A stretch of DNA of 64,000 nucleotides from contig DASRHP010000004.1 of NCBI GenBank assembly GCA_035650475.1, forward strand, positions 62,001-126,000, given 5' to 3'. How positions within the stretch are numbered: the stretch's first letter is position 1; every line of letters begins with the position of its first letter. This DNA is from Candidatus Binataceae bacterium (lineage in GTDB: Bacteria; Desulfobacterota; Binatia; Binatales; Binataceae). The notes under the pieces are model-generated. The model did no database searches. It was not told the DNA's origin and was given only the letters and a program-made list of their open reading frames with translations. The position numbers and the translations under genes are program-made. Positions 51,258-58,780 of the stretch are shown one piece after another.

Positions 51258-52088
51258 CTAAAGTTCCGCGCCGGGGTTCCCGAGCGCGTCCTCCGCGAGC
51301 CCGCGAGTGATAAGGTCGTAGGCCTCGTCGACCGAATCGGTCCGGTGAAAAAGCCCGACGTCGCCGGGACTGATCGTGCCGTATTTCACCAGCGCGTCGA
51401 AGTTCACTACCTCGTTCCAGTATTTCGCTCCGAACAGCACGATCGGCATCCGTTTCTTCATTTTGCGCGTCTGCACCAGCGTCAGCATCTCGAAGAATTC
51501 ATCGAGCGTGCCGAAGCCGCCGGGAAACAGCACTACTGCCTTGGCCAGATAGACGAACCAGAACTTGCGCATGAAGAAATAGTGGAAATGAATGTGCAAC
51601 TCCCGGCTCACGTAGGGATTGTCGAACTCGCTGGCGGGGATCGATATGGTCAGCCCGATGTTGAGCCCCTTGGCTTCCGAGGCCCCGCGGTTTGCCGCTT
51701 CCATGATGCCGGGGCCGCCGCCGGTGCAGATGACGAAGCGGCGCTCATTATGGTCGAGCTTCTTTGACCAGAGCGTAAGCCGATAGGAGAGCTCGCGTGC
51801 CGCCTCGTAGTACGCCGAGAGTTCGAGCGCGACGCGCGCGGCCACGAGATCGCTTCCCGTCCGTTCGGCCGCGGCCAGCGCAGCCTCGGCGGCCTCTCGC
51901 GACAGCAAGCGCGCCGATCCCATGAAGACAATCGTGTCCTGCACGCCGTAGCGTTTGAAGCGCGACAGCGGTTCCAGGTATTCGGCCAGGATGCGCAAGG
52001 CGCGCGCGTCCTTGCTTTCGAGGAACCGCATGTCTTCGTAAGCCTTGGTCTGGCGATGGTGTGGTTTGGCGTCGTGCGACTTGTCCAA
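51258..52088 (-). CDS. LOG-family (TIGR00730-type) Rossmann-fold protein
   Basis: A 276-residue protein with the LOG motifs CTGGGPGIMEAANRGASEA (near 123-141) and PGGFGTLDEFFEMLTLVQT (near 197-215). Family members release a nucleobase from nucleoside monophosphates. The longer N-terminal helical extension fits the bacterial LOG subgroup with about 270 residues. It begins with TTG at 52088 with GAGGTG upstream. It is the last easily recognised core-like gene before the unusual right-hand region. Confidence 0.88.
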   Translation of the reverse strand: MDKSHDAKPHHRQTKAYEDMRFLESKDARALRILAEYLEPLSRFKRYGVQDTIVFMGSARLLSREAAEAALAAAERTGSDLVAARVALELSAYYEAARELSYRLTLWSKKLDHNERRFVICTGGGPGIMEAANRGASEAKGLNIGLTISIPASEFDNPYVSRELHIHFHYFFMRKFWFVYLAKAVVLFPGGFGTLDEFFEMLTLVQTRKMKKRMPIVLFGAKYWNEVVNFDALVKYGTISPGDVGLFHRTDSVDEAYDLITRGLAEDALGNPGAEL

Positions 52089-52524
52089 GATTCACCTCTG
52101 CGGCAGCGCGGCGCTGAAGCCCAGTTGCGCCTTGCGCCCATTGCACAAGGATCTTATCAAAATCGCTCAGGCTCCTTCGTCGGGTGCGGCTACCCCGGAC
52201 TCAGGCCCAATAGAGGCTAATCCCGATGCCAGCGCGTCGAGAGCGACGGAGTCGCGCTGGCTGGGTCGCGCCGCCTGCGGCAAGGTCACTTGGCAGGCCA
52301 GCATACAACGCGGGCGGGCTTGTAGACGTTACACGGTCTTCCCGTCTTTTGCAGAGAAACCCGCAAAAGCCGCACGCACGATCGCCGTCGCGCTCGGGGC
52401 GAAGCGCGCGAACCCGACTGCTCAGAGACGAGGTCCGCCGGAGAGTTGCTAGGGGTGGTCGCCTGCGGCGGTCGGCAACTCCGAACCGTCGATGCTCACA
52501 ACGCTCGGAGCCGCTGCGGTGGAT
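52089..52524. other. Intergenic region, no supported gene
   Basis: About 435 bases separating the LOG gene from the right-hand accessory block. A seven-base inverted repeat CTTTTGC/GCAAAAG (52346-52369, 10-base loop) is the only structure I see. No tRNA, integrase or attachment site is recognisable, although the codon style changes across this interval. Confidence 0.4.
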
Positions 52525-52821
52525 TCAGGTTCCGGTGCGACGGTTGACTGGCCGGTGGTGCGGCCTTTCGTTATCGCGATCGCCCCGGGCGGCTATGCTC
52601 GCCAGATGGCGTCGCCATGCCTGAGAGGCGGCCCCAACGATGACTGCAACGACTGCGATCGACGCTATGCATAGTAGAAGTATGCGAGCACGGCGACGTC
52701 GGCGATAGCCGCCCCTTGGCGCCTGCTTGTTCGAGGGCGTCAGGCTGGCCCCGCCAAACGCATCGAGCACAAACTTCACGGCATTCGCAAACCGATCCTC
52801 TATGTCATTGCTCTCAGTCAA
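52525..52821 (-). CDS. Small membrane protein, unknown
   Basis: A 98-residue frame with a soluble N-terminus (DIEDRFANAVKFVLDAFGGASL), an Arg-rich stretch near 40-46, one strong membrane segment (ILLLCIASIAVVAVIVGAAS, about 47-66) and an Arg/His-rich tail. It lies 54 bases after the repeat protein on the same strand, so it may be its operon partner. The only in-frame start near the top is a TTG without a clear ribosome-binding site, so the N-terminus is uncertain. No family recognised. Confidence 0.5.
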   Translation of the reverse strand: MTESNDIEDRFANAVKFVLDAFGGASLTPSNKQAPRGGYRRRRRARILLLCIASIAVVAVIVGAASQAWRRHLASIAARGDRDNERPHHRPVNRRTGT

Positions 52822-52875
52822 GAATGGCTTCGGTATAGTCGCTATGCGCGGATGCGCAAGAGATTTATCCGCCGG

Positions 52876-53325
52876 TCATTTCTCGGTATTGCCGAAGGCG
52901 CGCGACAGTTCAACGAAACGGTGTTGCAACGCCTTAGCCGGCTCGAACGCTTTGGTCAGGTTCTTCAACTGATCCTGGAAGGCCGTGGCTGGCTCCATCG
53001 CGGCCGCCAATTCGATCAGCCGTTCGTGGAAGGCTGCCGCAACTCGTTCGAATTGGCTGTGGAAAGCACGCATCGGTTCAAAGCGCTCGGCCAGGGCTTC
53101 CAGATGTCCGCCCATTCCCTTTATCGGCTCGAAGGCCGCGGCCACGTCCGCAAGATCATCCTGGAAGCTCTTTATCTGCTCGAAGACATCGGCCAATTGG
53201 GTTAGCTGGCGAGCCGGCTCGAGTACCTTGGCCAGCCGATCCAGCATCTCGCGCGCCGGCTTAACAGGGTCGAACACCTTGGCCACCGCCTCGTCAGGTA
53301 TAGAGATCAGCAACGCTTGGTCCAA
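52876..53325 (-). CDS. 17-residue-repeat helical protein, paralogue A
   Basis: A 149-residue protein made almost wholly of tandem units of the form F-E-P-x-(K/R)-(A/S)-F-x-x-x-(L/F)-x-x-(L/V)-A-x-(A/S). Units begin near residues 18, 35, 48, 65, 82, 99, 110, 127 and 144, i.e. steps 17, 13, 17, 17, 17, 11, 17, 17. The best examples are FEPIKGMGGHLEALAER, FEPMRAFHSQFERVAAA and FEPAKALQHRFVELSRA. It ends AFGNTEK. There is no signal or membrane segment. It starts with TTG at 53325, supported by AGGAGG six bases upstream. The divergent gene 53827-54540 has the same unit spacing. I do not recognise the family; an elongated helical scaffold is inferred. Confidence 0.75.
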   Translation of the reverse strand: MDQALLISIPDEAVAKVFDPVKPAREMLDRLAKVLEPARQLTQLADVFEQIKSFQDDLADVAAAFEPIKGMGGHLEALAERFEPMRAFHSQFERVAAAFHERLIELAAAMEPATAFQDQLKNLTKAFEPAKALQHRFVELSRAFGNTEK

Positions 53326-53826
53326 AGTCTTCCTCCTCTGAACGATATGAAATGCGGGTGCTCGGCTGCCTGGTGAATTCGGCAGTTGCGCAGCAGCCGA
53401 ATTCGCGAGCGCCCGCCCGTGGGAGCGTCGCCCACCGCTTCGGCAAAGTCAGATCGAGAAGTATCGGAGCTCAAGTATAGCACCGTGACAAATAGAGCAA
53501 GTCCCTTGCGTGGCTGGCTAGCGATGTTGGGTCGATCACCGAAGCGGTCTCACCGCGCAGTATCGCCGGAAGCCCGGAGTTTACCTCCAGGCGGAGGTAG
53601 ATCCTGCTGAGCGCAGCTCATAACGGACTCTACCTATTGGACGTAAACGTTGTCTTAGAGGAAGGCGTGATAGCCATTGAATTTTTGACGCGCGCTTCAC
53701 GCGTTTTCACGCTCCTTACCTAAAGATTTCAATCAGTTGCCGCGTCTCCTCTGGGCTTGGACCTCAACTTGAGCTAGGAGTGGGCATTGTTTTTCAGACA
53801 AACCTCAGACGCGAGGAAAAAAAACA
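53326..53826. other. Divergent regulatory region, no gene
   Basis: About 500 bases between the two divergent 17-residue-repeat genes. The part near 53640-53800 is relatively AT-rich. TTGACG near 53687 is a possible -35 element, but no convincing -10 follows at 17 bases. A small inverted repeat ACGCG-CGCTTCA-CGCGT lies just after it. The right end carries the start-codon hairpin listed separately. Confidence 0.4.
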
Positions 53827-53830
53827 ATGC
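53784..53830 (+). promoter_or_regulatory. Hairpin covering the start codon of repeat paralogue B
   Basis: Perfect 11-base arms GCATTGTTTTT (53784-53794) and its complement AAAAACAATGC (53820-53830) enclose a 25-base loop holding the GAGG ribosome-binding site (53813-53816). The right arm contains the ATG at 53827. In the mRNA this would hide the start codon, so it could control translation by temperature, a protein or ribosome passage. Confidence 0.55.
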
Positions 53831-54540
53831 ATCCTAGGCTCGAAGAAATTCGGCAGCGTCTGCTCACTCCGCCATCTCCATCCGCGCCGTCCCGCTATAA
53901 GGCGCTCGCGCGCCCTGCAGAGGGGATTTCTCCAGTAACGAGCGACGCATCGAGGTCATCGCAGATCGGCTCACCCATCGAAGCGACCAATACCGAGGAG
54001 CGGCTCGTCGGAAAGACTGGAGAGCAGATGGCCGGCGCGATACCGGCCTCGTCGGATGGGCTGGCGCAGGCCGTCGGCGAGTTATTCGACCCGGCGCGAC
54101 AATGCCAGAGGCGCCTCATAGAGATCACGCGGGCATCGAAAGCCATCAGCCAGCTGACCCGTCTGGCGCTCGAGCTTCGCGAGCCACTTGGAAGTTTTCA
54201 CGACAACATTCGCAGGCTCTCAACGTCTTTCGAATCGATGCGTACGTTCCGCGACGAACTCGGGAGCCTGGCCGAATCCTTCGCCCCGGTCAGGGCGCTC
54301 CATCAGCAGGTAGTCCAGATGGCGCATATTGTGCGGGTGCAACTCGCCGACGTGGCAAACGGGCTGGAACCAGCCAAGGCCGTGAAACTGGATATCGCGG
54401 AGCTCAGCGCGGCAATCGACTCTCTCAGCGAACTGCAGGCTCGGTTTTATGAATTGTCGGAAGCGTTCGGCGACGGTGCCTCCAGCGTCGCAAATGAAAC
54501 ATCAACAGACGTTCCCGGCCCTGGTACCAGCGTGAAATAG
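53827..54540 (+). CDS. 17-residue-repeat helical protein, paralogue B
   Basis: A 237-residue protein. Residues 1-80 are polar and low in structure; from about 87 to 214 it consists of the same repeat units as 52876-53325. They begin near 87, 104, 118, 135, 152, 169, 180, 197 and 214: steps 17, 14, 17, 17, 17, 11, 17, 17. Good units are FESMRTFRDELGSLAES, LEPAKAVKLDIAELSAA and the closing FYELSEAFG, matching FVELSRAFG in paralogue A. The shared order of one short and one 11-residue step shows common descent, not chance. There is no membrane segment. GAGG lies 10 bases before the ATG. Function unknown. Confidence 0.75.
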   Translation: MHPRLEEIRQRLLTPPSPSAPSRYKALARPAEGISPVTSDASRSSQIGSPIEATNTEERLVGKTGEQMAGAIPASSDGLAQAVGELFDPARQCQRRLIEITRASKAISQLTRLALELREPLGSFHDNIRRLSTSFESMRTFRDELGSLAESFAPVRALHQQVVQMAHIVRVQLADVANGLEPAKAVKLDIAELSAAIDSLSELQARFYELSEAFGDGASSVANETSTDVPGPGTSVK

Positions 54541-54756
54541 GCGCACATCGCTGCGATTAAACAGCGAACCGGGCGGCCGCCGACGACCTTTCCTTACTAG
54601 CTGGGTAACAGCCAGCCGCGCAGCAAGCCATCGTGTCGCAAAGTACACCGGCGAAAGGCGCGAAGGAAGGTTCGAAAGTGCCCCGCACTTCGTCACACTC
54701 GTGCTCAGGGAGCCCTGATCAACTCCGACCCATAGCAAGTTCATCGGAGAGATCAA

Positions 54757-56250
54757 ATGCACAGTCTAGCGTATGTTCGCGGGCTCAGATATGGCATCAC
54801 GGTTCTGTTCGCCCTGGTTCTCTCTGCCATGGCCGTCATTGCACTGGCGGGATACTCGAGTCTGGAAAGCCTTCTGAGAAATAACCAACGATCGTCCCAT
54901 ATCCAGGACATTATCGACCATCTTCATAGCCTTCGGATTCTGCTCAACGAGGCCGAGGCCCGCGAGCATAATTACTTAATACGGGATGATCCGCACGATC
55001 TGGAGCGCTTCCGAAGCGCAAGCGCCCAAGCCCGCCGTCAGCTTCATCTACTGGAGGCGCTTATCGGCGATCAAGCTCTCCAGCGGCGGCGCCTGCAAAG
55101 CCTCGAGCCGTTGATCGAAGCTAGATTCTCCACCCTCAACGACTCTATCCAGGTTCGAACACAGATGGGTTCTGAAGCGGCGCTCGAAATGCTTCGGTCA
55201 AGCGATGGACATCCTTCGGCAGACCAGGTTCTGCCGCGCATAGACGGCTTGATCAGCGATGAGCATTCACTTCTGGCCGAGCGCCAGCCAGAGGAGAGCT
55301 TCCCGATAGGCAGGGCCATCCGCACTATTGCCGGCGCAAGTGTCGCCGGGTTTCTGATTTTATCTTTGACCGGTGTGTGCACCTTCCGGGGACTGACAGT
55401 ACTGCGAAAGCGGGTGGCCGAACTGTCGCAGCGCGACAGGGACCTGCAAGCGCGGGCCAGATTCATGGATGCAGTTCTCGAGAGCATGGACGAAGGCGTA
55501 GTGCTTCTGGATTCTGATATGAAAGTGTTTCGCTCCAACGCGGCCGCGGAACAACTGTTGAAGCGGGGCAGATCGCGCCTGCTTGGCGAACTGACGGCCC
55601 AGCTTGAACCAGGGTTAACCGAGGGCCCATTGCCATTCCGCTCCCAGGGTCTTCAGATTGCGGCGCATGGAGCTGCGGGGCTTCTGCATACAAAGCTGGA
55701 CACGAGAAGCCCTGACGATCCAACCCTTACCTCTATAACCGCGAGCGGCACGACGCTGCGCGACGAAACCGGAAGGCTGGACGGAGCGGTGTTGTTGTTC
55801 CGCGATATAAGCGAGCAATCCTCGATGAAGAGCCGACTTGAGACGAATGAAGCGGTCCTGATCAGCCTTTTTCACTGTGGACTTGAAGCGGCATTCATCG
55901 CTACGCAGGAAGACTCGCTTTGTATCGGTGCTAACGATGGATTTCTGAAATTATGTGGCTATTCGCGGGACGAGATTCTGGGCTGGCCAATTGAGAAAGT
56001 GAGCGTGATCGATAATCCTGGCGAGCTCCGACAGGCCGTGGAGCAGGCGCGGCTTGGACAGATTGTGCGCGCTCCAGTTGGTTTTCGCGCCAAATCCGGA
56101 CGCGCGTTCGACGCCGTCCTTTCCGTTCTCCCGATCGAAATTGATGGAATCGCTTGTCTTCTTTTCATCCTCAGGAGCGTCGAATGGCGGATCCAACCAT
56201 CCCGGCTCGTACGCGATTTGTTTGGAACATTAGGTAGGCTTGTGAGCTGA
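54757..56250 (+). CDS. CHASE3-PAS-PAS membrane sensor without output domain
   Basis: A 497-residue protein. Membrane helix 1 is about 12-35 and helix 2 about 187-210; between them lies a helical periplasmic CHASE3-type domain (LRILLNEAEAREHNYLIRDD near 60). Two PAS domains follow, about 236-350 (FMDAVLESMDEGVVLLDSD) and about 365-480 (NDGFLKLCGYSRDEILGWPIE). Sensors of this type normally end in a histidine kinase, GGDEF or methyl-accepting part; this one stops after the second PAS. No receiver or kinase gene follows on the same strand. GGAGAG lies 6 bases before the ATG. It may be a truncated kinase or a sensor that works through protein contact. Confidence 0.8.
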   Translation: MHSLAYVRGLRYGITVLFALVLSAMAVIALAGYSSLESLLRNNQRSSHIQDIIDHLHSLRILLNEAEAREHNYLIRDDPHDLERFRSASAQARRQLHLLEALIGDQALQRRRLQSLEPLIEARFSTLNDSIQVRTQMGSEAALEMLRSSDGHPSADQVLPRIDGLISDEHSLLAERQPEESFPIGRAIRTIAGASVAGFLILSLTGVCTFRGLTVLRKRVAELSQRDRDLQARARFMDAVLESMDEGVVLLDSDMKVFRSNAAAEQLLKRGRSRLLGELTAQLEPGLTEGPLPFRSQGLQIAAHGAAGLLHTKLDTRSPDDPTLTSITASGTTLRDETGRLDGAVLLFRDISEQSSMKSRLETNEAVLISLFHCGLEAAFIATQEDSLCIGANDGFLKLCGYSRDEILGWPIEKVSVIDNPGELRQAVEQARLGQIVRAPVGFRAKSGRAFDAVLSVLPIEIDGIACLLFILRSVEWRIQPSRLVRDLFGTLGRLVS

Positions 56251-56625
56251 AAGGGAGGCACGCCCGGGGATCGCCGAGGACGAGGCAGCAGGCGGCTCAA
56301 CTGATTGCGATCAGAGAGCGAGAACCTCGTCGATTCTCTCGACGTGGCGGCGGGCTCTGGTTGGCGCCAATCTGACACCAATCGCGAACCCGGGCCAGGT
56401 GAGGACGTGCAGGCTCCCTGATTTATTTGGTGAGCCGGCGGAGAGCGTCACCCGGTCGCCCACCCTGCACGAACTTCCCCGATCAGGGTGGATGGCAGCC
56501 CTCCTCGCGTTCCACCCCGCGTCGCCATGCCACCGCCGGGTCGGTCAGTTTTACTTCGGCGATCTCGAACGAAGGTGGGTCAACATTCAATCGGCGTTGA
56601 CGGTATGGACCGTCTCAAGCTGCCG
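56251..56625. other. Convergent intergenic region, no supported gene
   Basis: About 375 bases between the ends of the sensor gene and the minus-strand operon. Only weak hairpins are seen, such as GTCGA-TTCTC-TCGAC. Open frames on either strand lack coding character. Confidence 0.4.
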
Positions 56626-57042
56626 TCAGGTCCTCTGGCGCCCGTTCACGACCGCGTTCAGTTCATCCACGATATCGATTAACTTCATGACCTGCGTGTC
56701 GAGGGGACCTTGTTCCTCTGGCGTCACCTCGCCATAGGCTCGCATGTAGCGCGCAGTCGCCTCGGTGAGGTTGATCGACAGGAGAGAAAGCTTGGTTGAA
56801 ATTCGCCGACGGTTGGATAGAACCTGTGGAGCGAGCGCATAGCGTTCCTTGACTTTGAGAATTTCGTCGCGCAGTTGCCGGACTCGTTCGCGAATCGGCG
56901 CCCGTAGCGCATGGGGTACGTCGTCCTCGTAAATCGTCATCGCGAGACGGGGTGGGTCGGCCAGCCCTGCCTCGATGTCGAGGAGTGCATCCTCCAATAT
57001 CCGCAGGGTGACGGAAAGCCGTCGCAGATGAGATTCCGTCAT
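56626..57042 (-). CDS. Helical hypothetical protein, last gene of the GTPase operon
   Basis: A 138-residue, mainly alpha-helical, soluble protein: HLRRLSVTLRILEDALLDIEAGL at the N-terminus, then IRERVRQLRDEILKVKERYAL and a conserved-looking C-terminal helix VMKLIDIVDELNAVVNG. The ATG at 57042 is 29 bases after the zinc-ribbon HEAT gene. The upstream extension of the frame overlaps that gene and is not used. No family recognised. Confidence 0.6.
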   Translation of the reverse strand: MTESHLRRLSVTLRILEDALLDIEAGLADPPRLAMTIYEDDVPHALRAPIRERVRQLRDEILKVKERYALAPQVLSNRRRISTKLSLLSINLTEATARYMRAYGEVTPEEQGPLDTQVMKLIDIVDELNAVVNGRQRT

Positions 57043-57071
57043 TGAACACTCTCGCCGACGAGGCGGCGGCC

Positions 57072-57527
57072 TCAATCGTTCCTGCAGCGCACACTCTCCC
57101 TGACCGTCGCGCTTGGATCGTGCTCCGCAATGTCAAGGGCAATTTTTCTCCAAGCGCCGCCGGCCCTTGCGAGGGCTTCGATTGCGCGTGCTCTAACCGA
57201 GAAGGACTTGTGATGAGCAGCGTGAGCCAACGCGGCCAGGCTCTCTTCGTTCCGGATCTTCCCCAACGCAATGGCAGCTTCCTCGACAAGAAATGGATCG
57301 TCCTCGTGGTCCGCGAGTTCGGCCAGGTCTCGGACCGCCTCCGCTACGCGCTTCTCGCCGAGCACGAAGATGGCGCGGCGTCGCGTCTCGGCAAGCGGGT
57401 GTTTGAGCGCTTTTCTGAGCTTTGCAGGGTAGTCGCGGCCGTCGAGTTGTTGTTCGACGCCGCATCGTGGGCACGCACGATCGTCGCTCGCAAGCTCGGC
57501 AAAGCAATTGACGCAGTAGAAAGTCAT
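57072..57527 (-). CDS. Zinc-ribbon plus HEAT-repeat protein
   Basis: A 151-residue protein. The N-terminal zinc ribbon has C5-x2-C8 (YCVNC) and C19-x2-C22 (CPRCG). Residues about 35-150 are alpha-alpha HEAT/PBS-lyase-like repeats: AETRRRAIFVLGEKR, PFLVEEAAIALGKIRNEESLAAL and SVRARAIEALARAGG. HEAT repeats usually make protein-protein scaffolds. Its ATG overlaps the MFS stop (ATGA), so it is coupled to that gene. A second HEAT protein lies upstream in the same operon. Confidence 0.8.
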   Translation of the reverse strand: MTFYCVNCFAELASDDRACPRCGVEQQLDGRDYPAKLRKALKHPLAETRRRAIFVLGEKRVAEAVRDLAELADHEDDPFLVEEAAIALGKIRNEESLAALAHAAHHKSFSVRARAIEALARAGGAWRKIALDIAEHDPSATVRESVRCRND

Positions 57528-58765
57528 ATCGCGCGGAAAAGCACTAGCGAACCTATCGCACTCATAGCGGCTCCATATCCGAAGGCGGCCTCCGCCGACA
57601 CGCGGCTCCATAGAAGCCCTACCACGATGCTTGACACCAAATCACCAACGCCGTTAGTGCCAGCCAGAAGGCCAAAACCCGCGCCGCGCACGTCTGCGGG
57701 CAACAGATCAGTGGCTACCGCGGACTCCAGGGTCTCCTCGGCGGCCAACACAATTCCTTCAAGGACAAAAAGCACCACGAGTGGCGTGAGGCTTCGTGGT
57801 CCGAGCGCGAACCCGACCGTAGCAACCGTATCGATGACGTAGGACACCGCGAGCAGGTAGCGCCGTTGATAGCGGTCGCCCAGTGCGCCGATGGGATACG
57901 AGAACAGGGCGTGAGTGACGTTGTGGACGACGTAGAGTGCGATCGCTGCGCTCATCGCCTTGGACGTCGAACCCATCAAGTCGGCGGCACGAAGCACCAA
58001 CATACTGTGAGCGAAGTCGCCAGCGCCGAAGATTCCAACGGCGACCAGGAAGCGGCGATAGGTTGGAGGCGCGGCAGCTCGCCAACCGGGGAATTGCGGG
58101 TGGATATCGCGGCGGCGGTCAGGCGGTTCGCGAACCAGAAAGAAGAACGCGGCTGCAGAGAGCGCTCCGGGAAGCAGACTGAGCAGGAAGATCCGCCGAA
58201 ACCCGAGTCGATGGAGCAAGAACATTGCGACAAGTGGACCGAGGATAGCGCCCAGAGTGTCGGCTGACCGATGAAACCCGAAAGCCGTTCCCACTCTAGT
58301 CATGGGAACCGAGTCCACCAGCAGGTTGTCGCGGCAAGGCCCGCGCGCACCGCGCGCCATCCAACCGATGGTGCGCGAGATGAGCAGCCCAAACCACGAC
58401 TGCGCCAGCGCAAAGGAGCCGGTGGCCAGACCAGTGATCAGATAGCCCAGGCTGGCTACCTTATGCCGCAATCCTTTGTAATCCGCGATTCTGCCGCTGC
58501 CGACTTTCGCAAAGGTGGAAGCGCCATCGGAGGCGCCTTCGATGATTCCAAGAGCGGCGGGCGAGGCGCCGATCGCCGCAATAAACAGAGGCAAAATCGC
58601 GGTCGCCATCTCATGACCGAGATCAGAGAGCAAACTCGCCAAACACATGCCCGCGACGTTGCGATTAAGCCAAGTCGTAAGAGGAGCAGCTTCCTCGGGC
58701 TCCTTTAATACTGGCTCAGATCGTCTATCCATTCTCAGCTGCCTTGTGGTTCGTCTGAGCGTCAT
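57524..58765 (-). CDS. MFS transporter within the GTPase operon
   Basis: A 413-residue major facilitator with 12 hydrophobic segments: LASLLSDLGHEMATAILPLFI opens segment 1, and SGRIADYKGLRHK is the loop 2-3 motif. It has RDNLLVDSVP in the central part and a second-half GALGDRYQRR. It resembles drug-efflux or uncharacterised MFS proteins. It begins 15 bases after the GTPase stop and overlaps the zinc-ribbon HEAT gene by four bases. Cargo unknown. Confidence 0.82.
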   Translation of the reverse strand: MTLRRTTRQLRMDRRSEPVLKEPEEAAPLTTWLNRNVAGMCLASLLSDLGHEMATAILPLFIAAIGASPAALGIIEGASDGASTFAKVGSGRIADYKGLRHKVASLGYLITGLATGSFALAQSWFGLLISRTIGWMARGARGPCRDNLLVDSVPMTRVGTAFGFHRSADTLGAILGPLVAMFLLHRLGFRRIFLLSLLPGALSAAAFFFLVREPPDRRRDIHPQFPGWRAAAPPTYRRFLVAVGIFGAGDFAHSMLVLRAADLMGSTSKAMSAAIALYVVHNVTHALFSYPIGALGDRYQRRYLLAVSYVIDTVATVGFALGPRSLTPLVVLFVLEGIVLAAEETLESAVATDLLPADVRGAGFGLLAGTNGVGDLVSSIVVGLLWSRVSAEAAFGYGAAMSAIGSLVLFRAI

Positions 58766-58780
58766 TCGGATGGATCCTCG

